The translations under genes were made by a program, and so were the position numbers. A stretch of DNA of 64,000 bases. Origin: Angiostrongylus vasorum. Lineage: Eukaryota; Nematoda; Chromadorea; Rhabditida; Metastrongylidae. Position 1 is the first letter of the stretch. Each line of letters opens with the position of its first letter. Shown one piece after another: positions 22,101 through 35,600 of the stretch. The notes below the pieces were generated by a model. That model saw only the letters and a list, made by a program, of their open reading frames with translations. It did not search any database and was not told where the DNA came from. The stretch is taken from contig JADANN010000446.1 in assembly GCA_018806985.1 (NCBI GenBank), forward strand, positions 1 through 64,000, in the 5' to 3' direction.

Positions 22101-25100
22101 ATATGTGTTACGAGAAGTACATGTAATTTGTTTCCTCCTGCTCAAAGGAAGATGGCGGTGATATTGTACGGTCATGGAGCTGTAACTAACTTCATGTTTT
22201 ATCTCTCAATTGGTACTTCGAAAAGTAGAATCCGTGAAATCAGGACCAAATAACCTTTTCCTGTTTAGTTACTCAAACCATTAAAACATATGGATATGGA
22301 GAATGGTAGGATATGTAAAATATCCAGAGCAATAGAACAAGGTCTATACCATAACGCTGTAATATTCTGAACCCGTCAAGTTCTTCAGTTATCGAGGAAT
22401 TGTGTTTTTTTTTTTTTCTCAAGACCAATAACTTCCTAACGTAATGTGGATGAAGTTAGGCGTCGTTTCACGCAACCATGCAAATTTGACTGTTAACGTT
22501 GACTTAGCTAACTTAACTGTTAACTAATGAACTTGGTCAGTTTTTTCGCTTTGTTCGTTGGTTACTAACATGTAAGTAAAAGAAATAACTGTAGTTTTTG
22601 CCGTATATGAAAATAATTAATATGCTCCTTTCTGGTCACTGGGTGGACTATTTGCACTCATCGCGAGGAATCGTTCATGCACCAATTTTGTTGAGATTTT
22701 TTTTACAGCTATAAATGTTCAGCGCGTGTGACGCAGTGGTTCGAGGAGCCACTGCGGCACACACGTGGGATCGATCCTCGTGCCCATGGCCCACCAAGCC
22801 TTCTATCTCTCCGGGGTCGGCAAATTGGTACCAGACTTGTCTGGGAGGATGGTAGCACTGGCTCGACACATCGGTAGGCCACCGCGGATCCAGATATGCA
22901 TTCAGTCACCTCCAACAATGGTTACTGAAGTGGAATGCATGACGCATCCCTCAGGGATTGATCAACGCCTAGAGCTTTATCCTTTTTTTTTATAAATGTG
23001 AAGCAATTGCTGTCACTAGTTGTCGATATTGTAGAGAGTCTGAGTCTACCTTTCGAATAGTTTTGTCGCTCAGCAGGTTTCCTGTGTTCACTTTTGTCTT
23101 TTACTAGTACAGCTAGTTTGCTAATGTTGTTTGGGAAAAGGTTTAGAAAAAAAAACAACAATGATAAATAATTTTTAAACAGTCCTTCTTATTTTTGAAA
23201 CCGACCTGCATTAAACCTCGGTAATGAAGTTTAATAAGTGATAAGTAGTATAAGTCCTCCGTATTATTGTTATATCAAAATATGGTCCTGGTGGCGCTAC
23301 TTTTTGTTTTGTTTTCTTCCCTTTATTAATCAGTCTTAGATACTTCAGTATTGGTCACAGCCCTGATGACGCTACAGTATCGTCCGCATTTTCGCCCTTC
23401 ACTTTATCCAGACCGAATCGTCCGCCATGCCTGCACAAGGAGTTGAAATTGGTGAGTAGAGTTTTTCTTCTACAATTATTGTTGGGTTAATGTATAACGA
23501 GTTGTATATAGCGCATTGAAAGATGACTGGGAAATAGCTCTTATTTTTAATTATTGTAGAATTCGTTTTCCGACTGTAATTTTTACAAGAGGTGAGTATG
23601 GTAGTAAGAAAGCGTACAAAATGAGTGTTTTGTTTAAAAATTCATGTTGGCATTAGCTCCTCACATTCGTCCCCACGCGACCAACTGGTCTCGCAAGGAA
23701 CTCTTATGAGATCTTGTCATATTGGCCCATCAAGTTCTTCCAAAGTCGTTGGTTTGTTGGATTACACTTTCTCGTCTAACCTGTAGCGCCTCGTACAGGC
23801 CATATTTTATCCAAATTCAGTTCAATTGGGTCCAGAGTATTTTTCCTTACTGTGCTATGTGTTCATTCGATAGCCAATGGAATGGAGAAATATCGAAATA
23901 GGAGGCGTGAGACGAGAAAAAAACCGTTCTTCACATTTAATGATTTACAAAAGACATTTTTTTCGAAAGTGTTCTTTGGTCGATTATTTGAGTAACAATC
24001 AATTATTTCATTTTAATCACTATTGTCATTGCACAGAATGTAAGGATAAAAAAATCAAAATGGACTGAAAGTGGGTGCCCAATACTTCCAAGTGTTGACA
24101 TCAATGTGATTTCATAATAGACTGTAGTGATACATCGTAGCTTGTAGCATACATGCCATTGATACCTATGGAACGATAAAGTCTCTTCTGCAGTTCTGTT
24201 CTACAGAGAATCCCTGATGCACTTTAGTTATTGAAAAGTTATTTTTTTATTTTAATAATAAGTTAAAATTGTGATTGTAACTTCAGCCTCAGCTTAACTG
24301 GGTTCGTTGCTGATTTGGGCTCCCCAGATCAATCCCGCTGACGAGTGAATGCTGATGGCAAAAGACCGATAGAACTAGCTGAGAGAGAGGCGAAACGAAG
24401 GACCCGCATGGTGTGGTGGTGAGCGCGCTACTCCCTGGAAAGGACAATAGCGCGCGTTCGTTCCCCACCGTAGACACTTGCGGTCCGGAGTTTTGCAAAT
24501 ATCTCAGCTTCGTAGAAGTTATATTTCGCAATATACCCTGCCGTCAAAAACAGTAGGCAGTAAGCAAAAAAAAAGGTTAAAATTAGAATAGAGAGTTACT
24601 CCGCGATCTCCTATACTTAGAGCTATGGTTTCTTTCTAATTTTTTATCCATCCATTTATGCGTAAAGTTCTGTAATTAAAGGAAGTGATCTATGAAGAAA
24701 GTAAATTAATTATTTTGACATGTGAGAATAGGGCATCGGTTGAATGCCAAAAATCCTTGTAATTTGAACGAGTTGAGCTATTGTGAAATAATTAATCAAA
24801 AAAATCGACTCAAAGGCGAAAAACCCTGCAATATTTAAGCTAACAGAGATACTTTCCGTCACTTAATAAATAGAACAGTTGGTTGTTTTATATTAATAGG
24901 TGCGTAATAACAGAATAATGCGGTCAAGCTAGTATAAGCTCAACACATTTCGGACAGTATGAGTCATATTTGACTCATCACACTTTATTATTTCAGGAAA
25001 AATGCACTTTGGCGTAAATTTTCGTTGACGTCATAAGTCAGATGATGTTGAACATCCTTTATTTATTTGCTTGCGATTTTACTTACTTACTTGGATGGGT

Positions 25101-28100
25101 ATTCTTCACTGCTTATCTGGTCCCCAGCATAATCTCAAATCGTTTCTCTCTCGCGCAGTTGTCCATGGTGGTGGTCTGGTTTGAACATGGTGACCCCCCA
25201 GAGGTTCATTCCGTACTCCCGAACTCGCTTCCATCTGCGAGTCCAAATGCTGGACGCTAGCCGCGAATCCTTCCTACCATCGTTTGGGTGATCTTCCAAG
25301 AGAACGTTTGTATTCTGTTGGAGTCCACTTCTCTGTTCTTTTCGTCCAACAGTCGTCTGTTTTTCTTGTTATGTGACTGGCCTTATTTCGCTATCGTTGT
25401 ATATTCTCTTGGGTCTCCAAGATGGGATAGGTTTCGAAGATCCGAAATGCGCATTCTAGCTAGACGTTGAGTGACGGTTAAATTTCAGAAGACATCGTTT
25501 AAGTGCTCTGTGAGTGGTGCGCAGATTTCTCGACGTGGTTGAACTATCAGCTCACGTTTCTGCTGCTTAACAGAGTGCTGGGAGGAGTGCTGAATTGAAA
25601 AGGTGAGCGCGATATTTGGGGGTTCTTTAGTTAATCGGTGGCTTTTTTTAAGGGGGCCCGAATGTGGTCCATGATACCCTACATATTCTGTCTAATTCCA
25701 TCTTCATATTGTTCTTCTTGTTCATTCAACATCCAAGGTATGTTCACCTTCACACCGTGGATTCTTCATGGACTGGGTTTTCGTCCTATTTATGCTAGTC
25801 CGATCTTTTTTTTCCATTTCGTAGGGCTCATTGACCATCATCTCTGTTCTTTGGTACTTCTTGAGAGGGTGACGATGTCATCCGCGAAACGTAGATTTGA
25901 TAGGAATTTTCCATCAATACAGTATGCCCTTCTCGTCTCAGTTGAGTGATTTTATTATCCACTGCAGTGAGTGCGCCAGTAAACAGCCTTGGCGATATTG
26001 TATCACCTTGTCGAGCCTCTTTTCCTTTTCTATGGATATGGTGATGGGGTCGATGAAAAAGCTGCATACTTGTGCCGCACTTCCGAAAACAGTCTGCTAA
26101 TGTTCGTATATGATCCATGGTGGATCCACTCCTTGGTCGACGAGCACTGATAGGATTGCATTCGTTTCGAAGCTGTCAAACACTTTCTCAGAATCGATAA
26201 AGGTTACGACAAAGGGCAGAAGACTTCAGTGACCTACGACACGGCCTGGATGTGGTTCATGCGGCAGAATCGCCGTCCAAGTCGTTGCTCAGCTGGTTAC
26301 ACCTCATCCAGTGTCCTTGATATGCGCAAAAGGAGAATCTTCGTGAACAGCTTGTAGAGTACACTCCACAAGCATATAGAACGGTAGTTACTGTGGATCC
26401 TCGGTTGGATCACTTCGGTTTCACTTCTTGGGTATGATGACCTTGCGCGATGTCCTTCACTTGTCCGTGATTTCCATTTTCTGAAAGCAAGATGTCACGT
26501 GAGTTCCAAGAAGTACGTATAATACTTTACCTCCAGCTAGAAGGAAATCGGCGGTTGTATTATCGGGTCCTGATGCTGTGGCCATCTTCATGTTTTTTAT
26601 TTTCTATTCTACAGAAGTATTTCTGGATGTGGATTACTTCCTCCAGGTGGTTGTAAAACGTGCAGAGTTCGCTCTCCTCATCTGTACAAGTTGGTGAACA
26701 AGGGTTGATGGAACCTTCTTTTGACGCGCAAATTCGAAACGATGAATATCCAAAGCAATGATAGGATCTCTTATGACGTGACTAGATGGGAGATAGATGG
26801 GTGTACGAAAGTTCCGTAGATGGGTGTACGAAAATTCCGACGCCTCCGACATTGCGTAGCGGAAATTTTCCTCCACGAGTGTTAAGAGTTCCGTCATCTT
26901 ATTGGCGTATGTCGGTTTTCTGCTTCTCTTCTCTTGTTGGATTATGAAAACGAATTTGGTGCGATTAGCAGCCTCAAGAAGAGCGCAATATTCACCGTCT
27001 AAAGAGATTTGTCTGGCGTTATAGGTGCAGAACAAAAAGCAGTCTCCATCGCTGTCGTGGGCGCGCTTGGAAAAAAAGGAGACTTCATATGACTGCCGAA
27101 TGTGATAATATATTTGATTCAATAGTGTCATAAGTAATGGGACAGATACAGTGTGTTCTTGACTGTCGAATTATGACGAATAATGGAGATTCACTTTTCG
27201 ACGGTATCAATGAGGATAAAAAGCTTAGGGAAACCCATGGCGAAGTCACTGTTGCCGGTTTTTTCATCTATATGGCATATACCAGCGTCGAATTGACAGA
27301 ACCTCTTGTTATTTGTCACAGTTTTTAGCTGCCTATGGCGTAGTGTCGGACAACTGATTTGTGCCATTGGTATCGCGATCCTAGAAAGTTTGGTGGTATT
27401 ATTGGTGTAAGCAATGAAATATTGTCATTTGTTCTGCATAAAAAAAAATGAAAAATGAATTTGAATGAGTTTTCTTCAATACAATTGTGGTTAATAATAT
27501 GAAAAAATAGTTTCATGTGTAATAATTTGAAGGACCGACTTTCTGTAATAATTTCACATGTTGCTCATTTAAAAAGAGTGGTCATTTGCTTTAGGTTCAA
27601 AGTAACCTGACTGCGCCATTAGGTTGCTTTGTTCATTAACTCACGCAGTGACTTGCTTTTTTTTCTATTCAGTCCATAACTTGAAATGATTAACCGCATA
27701 ACGAACGAGATGCATTCTCTGCTACCATACACAATCCCCGATTGGCAAGTATGAACTCAATATGGCTCATCCTCTTTCTTATGGTTTATTTTGGGCACAG
27801 AATTTTAATTCTACAAGCGATCGACTTATTTCATTTTCATTCACTGTGGTGAATAATAGCTGTCGTATGGAATGATTATTTATAAAAAAATACATTAGTA
27901 AACAGAATGCTTAAGTTGCAAAGCACTTCCAAATACTGGAACCGATATGTTTGTATTATGGACTATAACACAGTAATATAGAGCGATTGACTAGAGTCTT
28001 TTGCAATCCTATCGTTTTGACAGCTACTCATGTCCACTATTTATCGACAAATTACCGTTTATTAAGGGCATGTGTGGCGCAGTGGTTGGAGGCGCCCTGC

Positions 28101-29602
28101 AACACATACGTGGAATCGATCCCCGCTTCCGTTGGCCCGCCTAGTTTTCCATCCCTCCGGGGTCGGCAGATTGGTACCAGACTTGTCTGGGTGGATAGCA
28201 ACACTGGCTCGATGCATCGGTAGGCCACCTCGAGTCATTGTAAAGGCCAGATATGAATTCAATCACCTCCAAACGATGCTTGACGAAGCCGAATGCATGG
28301 CGCATCTCTCAAGGATTGATCAACTCTGAGAGCTTTATCCTTTTATCCTTTTACTGCTTATTCTTTAAAAAAAACTAGCAAATCCTTATTTGCTGAAAAT
28401 TACTTGGCTGCCCAAGCGACAGGCGCGTTGAAAACTGTGCGGGCAATGTCTTAACGGTGTGCAGTGTCGAGTTGATTACTATTAACACTATTTTTCGAAC
28501 CTGCTGCAGAATTGAAACCACCGTTCTATAGTTTCTAAATGTAACATGATTTATCTGTTGGACTGTGGATATTGTAGTCATCTTAATTCACATATCTGCA
28601 AATAGGCAGACGAATTTCTGTAAGCTTGCATTTTTAATACACTAACTTGTCGCAGATGTGTGAACGAAGTTACATTTAGAGTATATATACGTATACGTCA
28701 ACCCTTAGAATTTATATTCATAGTAAAATTATGCATTCTTCACGTGTTTTGGCTACGCACTTGTATATTATGTGTCTAGAAGTAGAACCTAAGAAATAAC
28801 ATTAGACCGGGTTATGTTGAAGGATAACGATTAAAGCGTTGAGCGTTGATCAATCCTTTGGAGATGGTTTTCCCGGTACTAGAAGTAGAACCAATTCCTA
28901 AGTGTAAAGTGCAAAGTATCTATAACGGTTGCGCTGCAGCTGACTTCTGTTACTGTCCCTTTTCTAAGACTTTTCGTGTTCTTTGTTGGAACGGAGAGAA
29001 ATCTTTTATCGTTAAACCATTTAGAAAGCCGGAAGAGGAAGAATTTGGCCATCGTGCAGTTTTTCTACCATGTTATACCACCTACTATGTTATAAGTGTG
29101 AATAATTGATATTTTCTTGTGTTTCATTGCATGGATTTGATGTTGTTGTCATCTTAGATATATCATACATTATATATATACAAATATATTCTATATACAT
29201 ATATATATATATATATATATGTATGTGTAATGGGGCGGATAACACAGTGGTCGTGATGACAGTCTTCATGAGCACGGCGCTGGTTCGATCCCGCTTCGGG
29301 CTCACCAAGCCTGCCATCCCTCCGGGGTCGAGAAATTGTTACCTGACTTATCCAGGAAAAAATCACCCTGTGCATTCCAACTGGGAACGCTCTACTGGAT
29401 GACTCTCAGGACTCCAGGGTGAATCGGCTTGACCAGCATTCTACGACATCCATGATGAAATGAAAATCTTCAACCAGCAGCCGAAGGAACACTTAAAAGT
29501 TGCATGACCTTCATTGGTGATGGATGCGAGGAAGCCAGTGGAGTGTGAGGAGTGCTGGAATCCGCACAGTAGACATAAAGACGGGTCATAAAAATAAAAA
29601 GA

Positions 29603-29674
<72 letters not shown>

Positions 29675-32600
29675 CATGGACACATCATGTATTTCTTGCC
29701 TGCATTCTTCTCATTGGTATTAATTCGATGTTCAACACAAGGAACACGGTAGTCTGTTTACAGAAGTGCCCCCCTTTAACGAACCTCATTAGTTGGTGGC
29801 AGTTGTTGAGATAATGTGAATGTGCGAATGCGTAATTTAAGGGGAAAAGTTGCACTCTCAGTCTATGGACTAAAGAATTAGATGGCAAGAGAGTTTTCTT
29901 ACCAAATTGCTGCGTTTGAATGCATTGCTAATTTTTAATTGATGGAGCAATAGTTTTGCTCCGCACCCTAACTTTAACGATTTTGAAGAAGTGAATAGTT
30001 TTGATTTATTAGCACCTAGAATGCGAAGTTGGTTCTTCGAAAAGTGCTGTAATTTTTTTGATAAGGTCAGGTCAGGCAAGAACTTGACTGGTATATGGAT
30101 GGCGCTGCGCCTTGTCCGTGTAAGACTAAATATGATTTTCCAAAAGTATTATTTCACCTTAACCCTTTCTCGACGACTTAACCTCTATAGGGGTCGTACG
30201 ACTCGAAGGTAACGGCCACTTTCAAATTTCATTTTACATATGCAAGCTAATGAGTGAATTTTTTAGCTCCAGTGGAAAAGTCTTTGCCTGCACGACAAAA
30301 GTTGTCAAGTTTTTTTTTACGGTGTAATTCTGAACTGCTTGATACCGTGACACAAATCACTTCAATTTTATAGCTTTAAGACTCATATTTCGAATACGAA
30401 TGCAGATGAACCAACGAGGTTTTGGCCAGCAGGACACGATGAAGCTCGTAATTTATCTTTTATGTTTGCAGCTACCACTCAAGCGTTGGAAATTTAAACC
30501 TTGTAGATTTCATATGCGACTTTTGGAAAATCTTGATTGTAAACCTATTAGAACTTGAAATAAGACTATAAAAATTGCGGTTAGAGTGATGCAGCAGAAC
30601 TCTATGAATCGATAAAGTTCTTTGAACTTATATTATTAATTGGAGAATTATGGTCGGCTGTCGAAAAACCAGCTTCATCGCGCAAGGGTTAAAGTTTCCT
30701 GTAACTGAAGCCTCCAGAAAAATGGAGAAGGAATGAAAATTTTTAAGCTTTCAAGTGCAGCCACCAACTACAACGACGGATCCGGACCATTCTCGCGTTC
30801 TGCGGGGCGGAATTGTAGTTGTTCCGTTGATGGAAATACCACCCTCAACCGCAAAAAAAGCAACCAAAATAAGATTTCTATGATGAACAAGATCCGACTT
30901 TTGTAGTGGTAGAACAAGGAAACTCGTGCTATATCCATAAGTGCTTGTGGATTTTATTGGTTTTTGTTTCAACTATTAAGGTTCGCTATTACCTAAAATA
31001 TGCTTGTTTAGTGTCTAAGGCGTCCCTTATTTAGGCGCGGTATGAGCGAAAATTAATGTACGAGATTCCATTTGTTAATAAAAGTGTTAAAAATTGGAAA
31101 TACGAGTTGGGGTTATCGGACGGCAACAAGTGCTTCTTTGCTTCTGTACTAAACTCTACGTCTTCAAGTTAGCCAGCCTTCAAGAATAGAGGATCGTTAT
31201 TTAGTCTAAGGAAAGTTGTGCCAAATCCGTATTAAACTGGAGGAGACATTTTGAAGAAAATTTGGTTGAATAATGAGGTAAATGTGACGAAAGAAATATA
31301 CGTAAATATCGAAAACATAAGCTTTTTTGAACCTTAATATGGAACACCTTTTCATTCGTTATTGATTTGTTTCCCTGTAAACCTCTTCTTACCTATGCGT
31401 AATTTCTGTGAGAAAGCACACTATGCACTCTTTGTTTATTCCTCTATTTCCTCTCTAAACAAGTATGCAAATAACTCATGGTATGTCACTGGAAATGCGT
31501 TCCACTCCTTTCCCATGGATCGTTGGGAAATATTGTTCATTAGGATGAATCAAATCCCCACGAGATTCATTAGGATGAATGAAATCCCCACGAGTATTTT
31601 ACGTAGTGGTAATCTACATCGGACTTTATGGTTGTTTTTTGGTCATTTTTTAAATCGGAGGTAAATTATGAAATATTAACTTGTATATAACTTGGCTTTT
31701 TTTTCAGTGAATTCAGAAATACGAGTTAGGGATATCGAACGGCAACAAGTGCTTTGCTTCTGCACTAATCTCGTGCTAATGTTCTAATTGCTCCGGATGA
31801 AAGCCATGTTACTGGTAGTCTCGTTGTAGCTATGAAAGAAAGGAAATTCTTAACCGATTTGAGAGTATGTTTGAGATTGGCGAAATAATCAGAAAACAAG
31901 CCGCTTTCTGTTCAACAGCACATGTAACAATCCAGTTTTAAAGGAAATTCTTTAAGTACAGCTACGTGATGAGATTGTTATTCAACGGAATAAGACCCTA
32001 CTATGTTACGACTGTGTTAATTCCTTTTCATCTCAAAACTCTGTGTAGGTTTGACGTTGCCTGCGTTGTACAAATGATCACCGACCCGATTAACCAAGCC
32101 CTCTAATCCTTAGGACATATTGGTAGCAGATTAGTTTAGGGGGAAAAGAGACGAACTTGGTGACTACTTGATCGATAGCCACCAGCAATCAGTCAACTCC
32201 ACTGTGCTTGAGACGAATGGATCGTAGATTTATCACAGGGATAAAGCAATTCGTGCTGTCGAATTTCATCGTTGACGTCGATTCATCACCAGTTTTTTTT
32301 CCGTCATTTAGTCGGAAATAAATGATAGATGTTAATGCTCTGCAGTTTGAGCATTGTTTCTAGGACCTCTGGAAGTTTTGTTTTTAAAATCTCTGTGAAT
32401 GGTATTTTATGGGCACATAAATTTCTTGTTTATGGTTAGGTCGTTGTGCTTTAAAAATTTGAGTCTTATGTGTATGTTCTTAAAACTGTTTAGTTTGTTT
32501 AATATCGTAACACATCATAACGTCAGCTCAAATCTAATTTAACTGCGGCATGTTTATAGTTTGAAAGAAAGTCATGTTTTTCGTTATCTTTGCCACTTGC

Positions 32601-35600
32601 TGATGAAAAAAGTGCTCCGTTAAGTGTTTGTGTGCGGAATTCATGTCTTTCAACTTTTAGTAGAAATGTGGGAGACAAAAGCGTCCAGAGTTCTTTTATT
32701 TTTTGGGAGAGCTGTCGGTAATGGGGGCTTGATTTTTTTTAAAAAAAAGGAGTAGGTTACGGTTCTTTCTGGAATTTATGGTCTTCTGCTACATGATTAG
32801 AGCTGTGCTGTGTATTCTGATGCCACCGATAGATCATCTTGTTTAGCAGTAACCGACATGACTATGAGAGTTTGTCGTTGATAAAGAGTTTGTCAAGGGA
32901 TAGAAATGAACTCAAATAAGTCGATCGTAATTGTGTAGTCTTCTCGACTTAGTGAATAACATTCTTTCCATGCCAATGGCGTCCGACATATAAACTATTA
33001 GTTTCCGCCATTTAGTGGCTTTTTTCGGCGCCAACTTATCCGCATTGATACCTTTAAGTTCAACCATGCAAACAGTTGCCCTACTTTGTTAGTAACAAAC
33101 GGTCTCATAGATAAGAGAAGGACATCATTTCAACAATGAGTCTTTGAAACATCACGAGTGTATTTTGAGATTTGTTGTTACATAGACTTTTTTTGCGTGA
33201 TTGTACGATTAGACCAATTACCGACAAGGAAGTACTGGAGATGATTAAATAATAGTACATAGAGAAAGTTCATCTAATGTATATGTTAAAGGTTTTTAAA
33301 CTGATTTAAAGAATTTCATTCTAGCAAAAGAATGCTAAATGTTTAGAATCCATCTCCGATTTAGTTTGAACATCTGGTGATGAGTGTATGAGATCTTTGA
33401 GAATATACGTAGGATTTACGAAGAATGCTTTTAGTACAGCCATGCTATGCTCGTACTACTAAAATAGCAACAAAGACAAAGCTTAGCTGGTTTCGACATC
33501 ACGAATGAAAAATTATTGGTTTATTTTTCTCACTTTCAATAGTATTCTTTTGAAATTTCATTACACCCCTGCAAGCGCTTAATTGTTTAGCCTGTCTCAC
33601 TTTGATATCCAGCATTCAAGAGGAAGAGGGAAAGATAATGAGAAGAAAAAATGGGCTGGAGATATCTTCATTGAAGGACGACAAATTTTAGCTTTTTGCT
33701 TTTCGAGCAGATGTTATCTTGAGGAATGAGAAGTGTGACTTTCAATAAAGGATTTATCCGCCATCAACAAGATGTGTTTCGCCGTTTTAGCTTCATATTA
33801 TCATATATTTAGTAAGAGATGAAGATTAAAGCTTTTCGGCCTTGATTACTTCATTAGAGATGGCATGCACCTGACTTCATTAAGCACCGTAGAGATGATT
33901 GCATCTTTGGTCTATACAGTGATTTGTAGAGACATATTAATGTATCGTGTCAGTGTTTTTTCAAGTAGTCCTATAGGAATGTGGCAATGTGGCACTGATT
34001 CGCCTACTCGGGTGGGTGAGGGGGGCATAGTTTGTTCAGGGTGTGGAATCGAACCAGCAACGTATGTGTCGTAGGGGTACTTCCAACCACTGCGCTGCGC
34101 AGTTCTTATATTCTGTATGGAAAAATTTGTAGAGACTGCGAAAACAGAAAATTGAACCAGAGCGATAATACATTTGTTTTTGAAGACGTTATTTTTGTCA
34201 ATTGCGTGTGTCATCTATTCATTGTGTCTTTTTAGGTTTTTCTTAAAAAGATCCCAGATATTCCAACCTGCATGTAAGCGTTTTTATGGGCTGATGTTCG
34301 ACTTTAACTGTTGTGCTTTAGAGTAGGTGGTATTGTTAGAGTTTAAATTAGAGGAACTTATTTCGAAGTGTCAAACCAATTGGAAAAAGATAATGTGAAG
34401 TAAGTTGTAAAGGTTATTGTGATATTACTTGGATACTTGGGTAGTTTGACGGTCCGTCCTCACTGGTTGTGCGGACTCCACCGTAATGTCTATTTTTCAG
34501 AGTTTTGCTGGTTTAGCTACTGTGTTTCCCTGGAGTCCCGAGGTCAGCTTGACCAGTCTGCCCCAGCTAGTCATCACTCTTGTGGATCAGAAGGAGATTT
34601 GCCACCATGCAACTAGTTTGATACCGTGATGGTGGTGGATCCTCGTATTGGTTTAATCATTGCTGGGCTTCCTAGTGGAAAGGTCGGACATCTTTGCTTG
34701 GGAGACCCTCCCTCTGTGAGGATGAATGAATCTCCCAGCTGTACATCGCAGCTCGACACCCAGTAATCGTCATGATGCACAACGACATAAAATTCACCTT
34801 TTTATTGTTCGCAAAACAAAAAGAAGAAGAAGGAGAGTAAGAAAAAAAGAGTTCATTTAACGGAGTGTAATTGGCTCTGAAATTAAATCCTGTTTAATCA
34901 TAAATGGAACAACTAAGTGAACTGATGCCTGTTTATCCCTGCAGAGGCTAAAATAGCATTGCTATGGGAAAGTAATGATGATGTTCGCTGGAATACTGGT
35001 AATCCTTTCACAACAATGGTGACCGTTTCCTTTTGTTTTTTCGACAAAGCAATTGCAAGGAATTCTTATGATAAGTGGAAAGAAATTCTGTGCTTCATTA
35101 GGTGTGAATTTTTCAACAATCCTTCTGTCTACACTTTATGTTCCTCTGCGTTGTCATGTTTAAAGTGCTTGTCCATTAAGATTTAAAAGGTCACTTTTTT
35201 CAGGGCGTTAAAGTTTTTATTGCGACTGACTAATGTGAAAATTATTCTGTCAGTTTTGATATATAGTTGTAATGTCGGTTGGTACAGACGTGAGACTTTT
35301 TACGAAGATCTATTTAAGTTTCACTAGAAATTTTTATTAACTTTTTGGGGGTCATTTTGATTTTTTGTGAATACCACATGTATAACTTTGGTGGATGGCT
35401 ACGGCTAGTCATCTGTATCACATGTAATCCCGTTAACCATGAAATGAATCGAGCACCGATGACTTATCCGTTCGTCCATGTCATGTGAAACCGTTGTGAA
35501 GAAATCACTTTTCCACATGGTCATATTCAGAGAGACGACAGAAGTTTGTAATCGTCTAGCATATTACATTTAGGAGTCCATACTCTACCAGTCTGTTCAA

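Larger units (their letters stand above)
29670..33980. other. Long intron region without recognised gene or repeat family
   Basis: Part of intron 2 of the Ser/Arg-rich gene. Apart from the local duplications listed separately (31097/31716 and 31536), no transposon family or exon could be named. A strong acceptor (ttttttttcag) at 31707 precedes a short open stretch but has no clear donor. Confidence 0.35.

Noticed and set aside
29441..29683. Tyr/Ile-rich peptides over the TA arrays (also at 6620, 10839, 38741, 41760, 63532)
   Set aside because: They are translations of (TA)n microsatellites.
33985..34110. Possible tRNA gene on the minus strand
   Set aside because: Same reasoning: pol III boxes without a cloverleaf.
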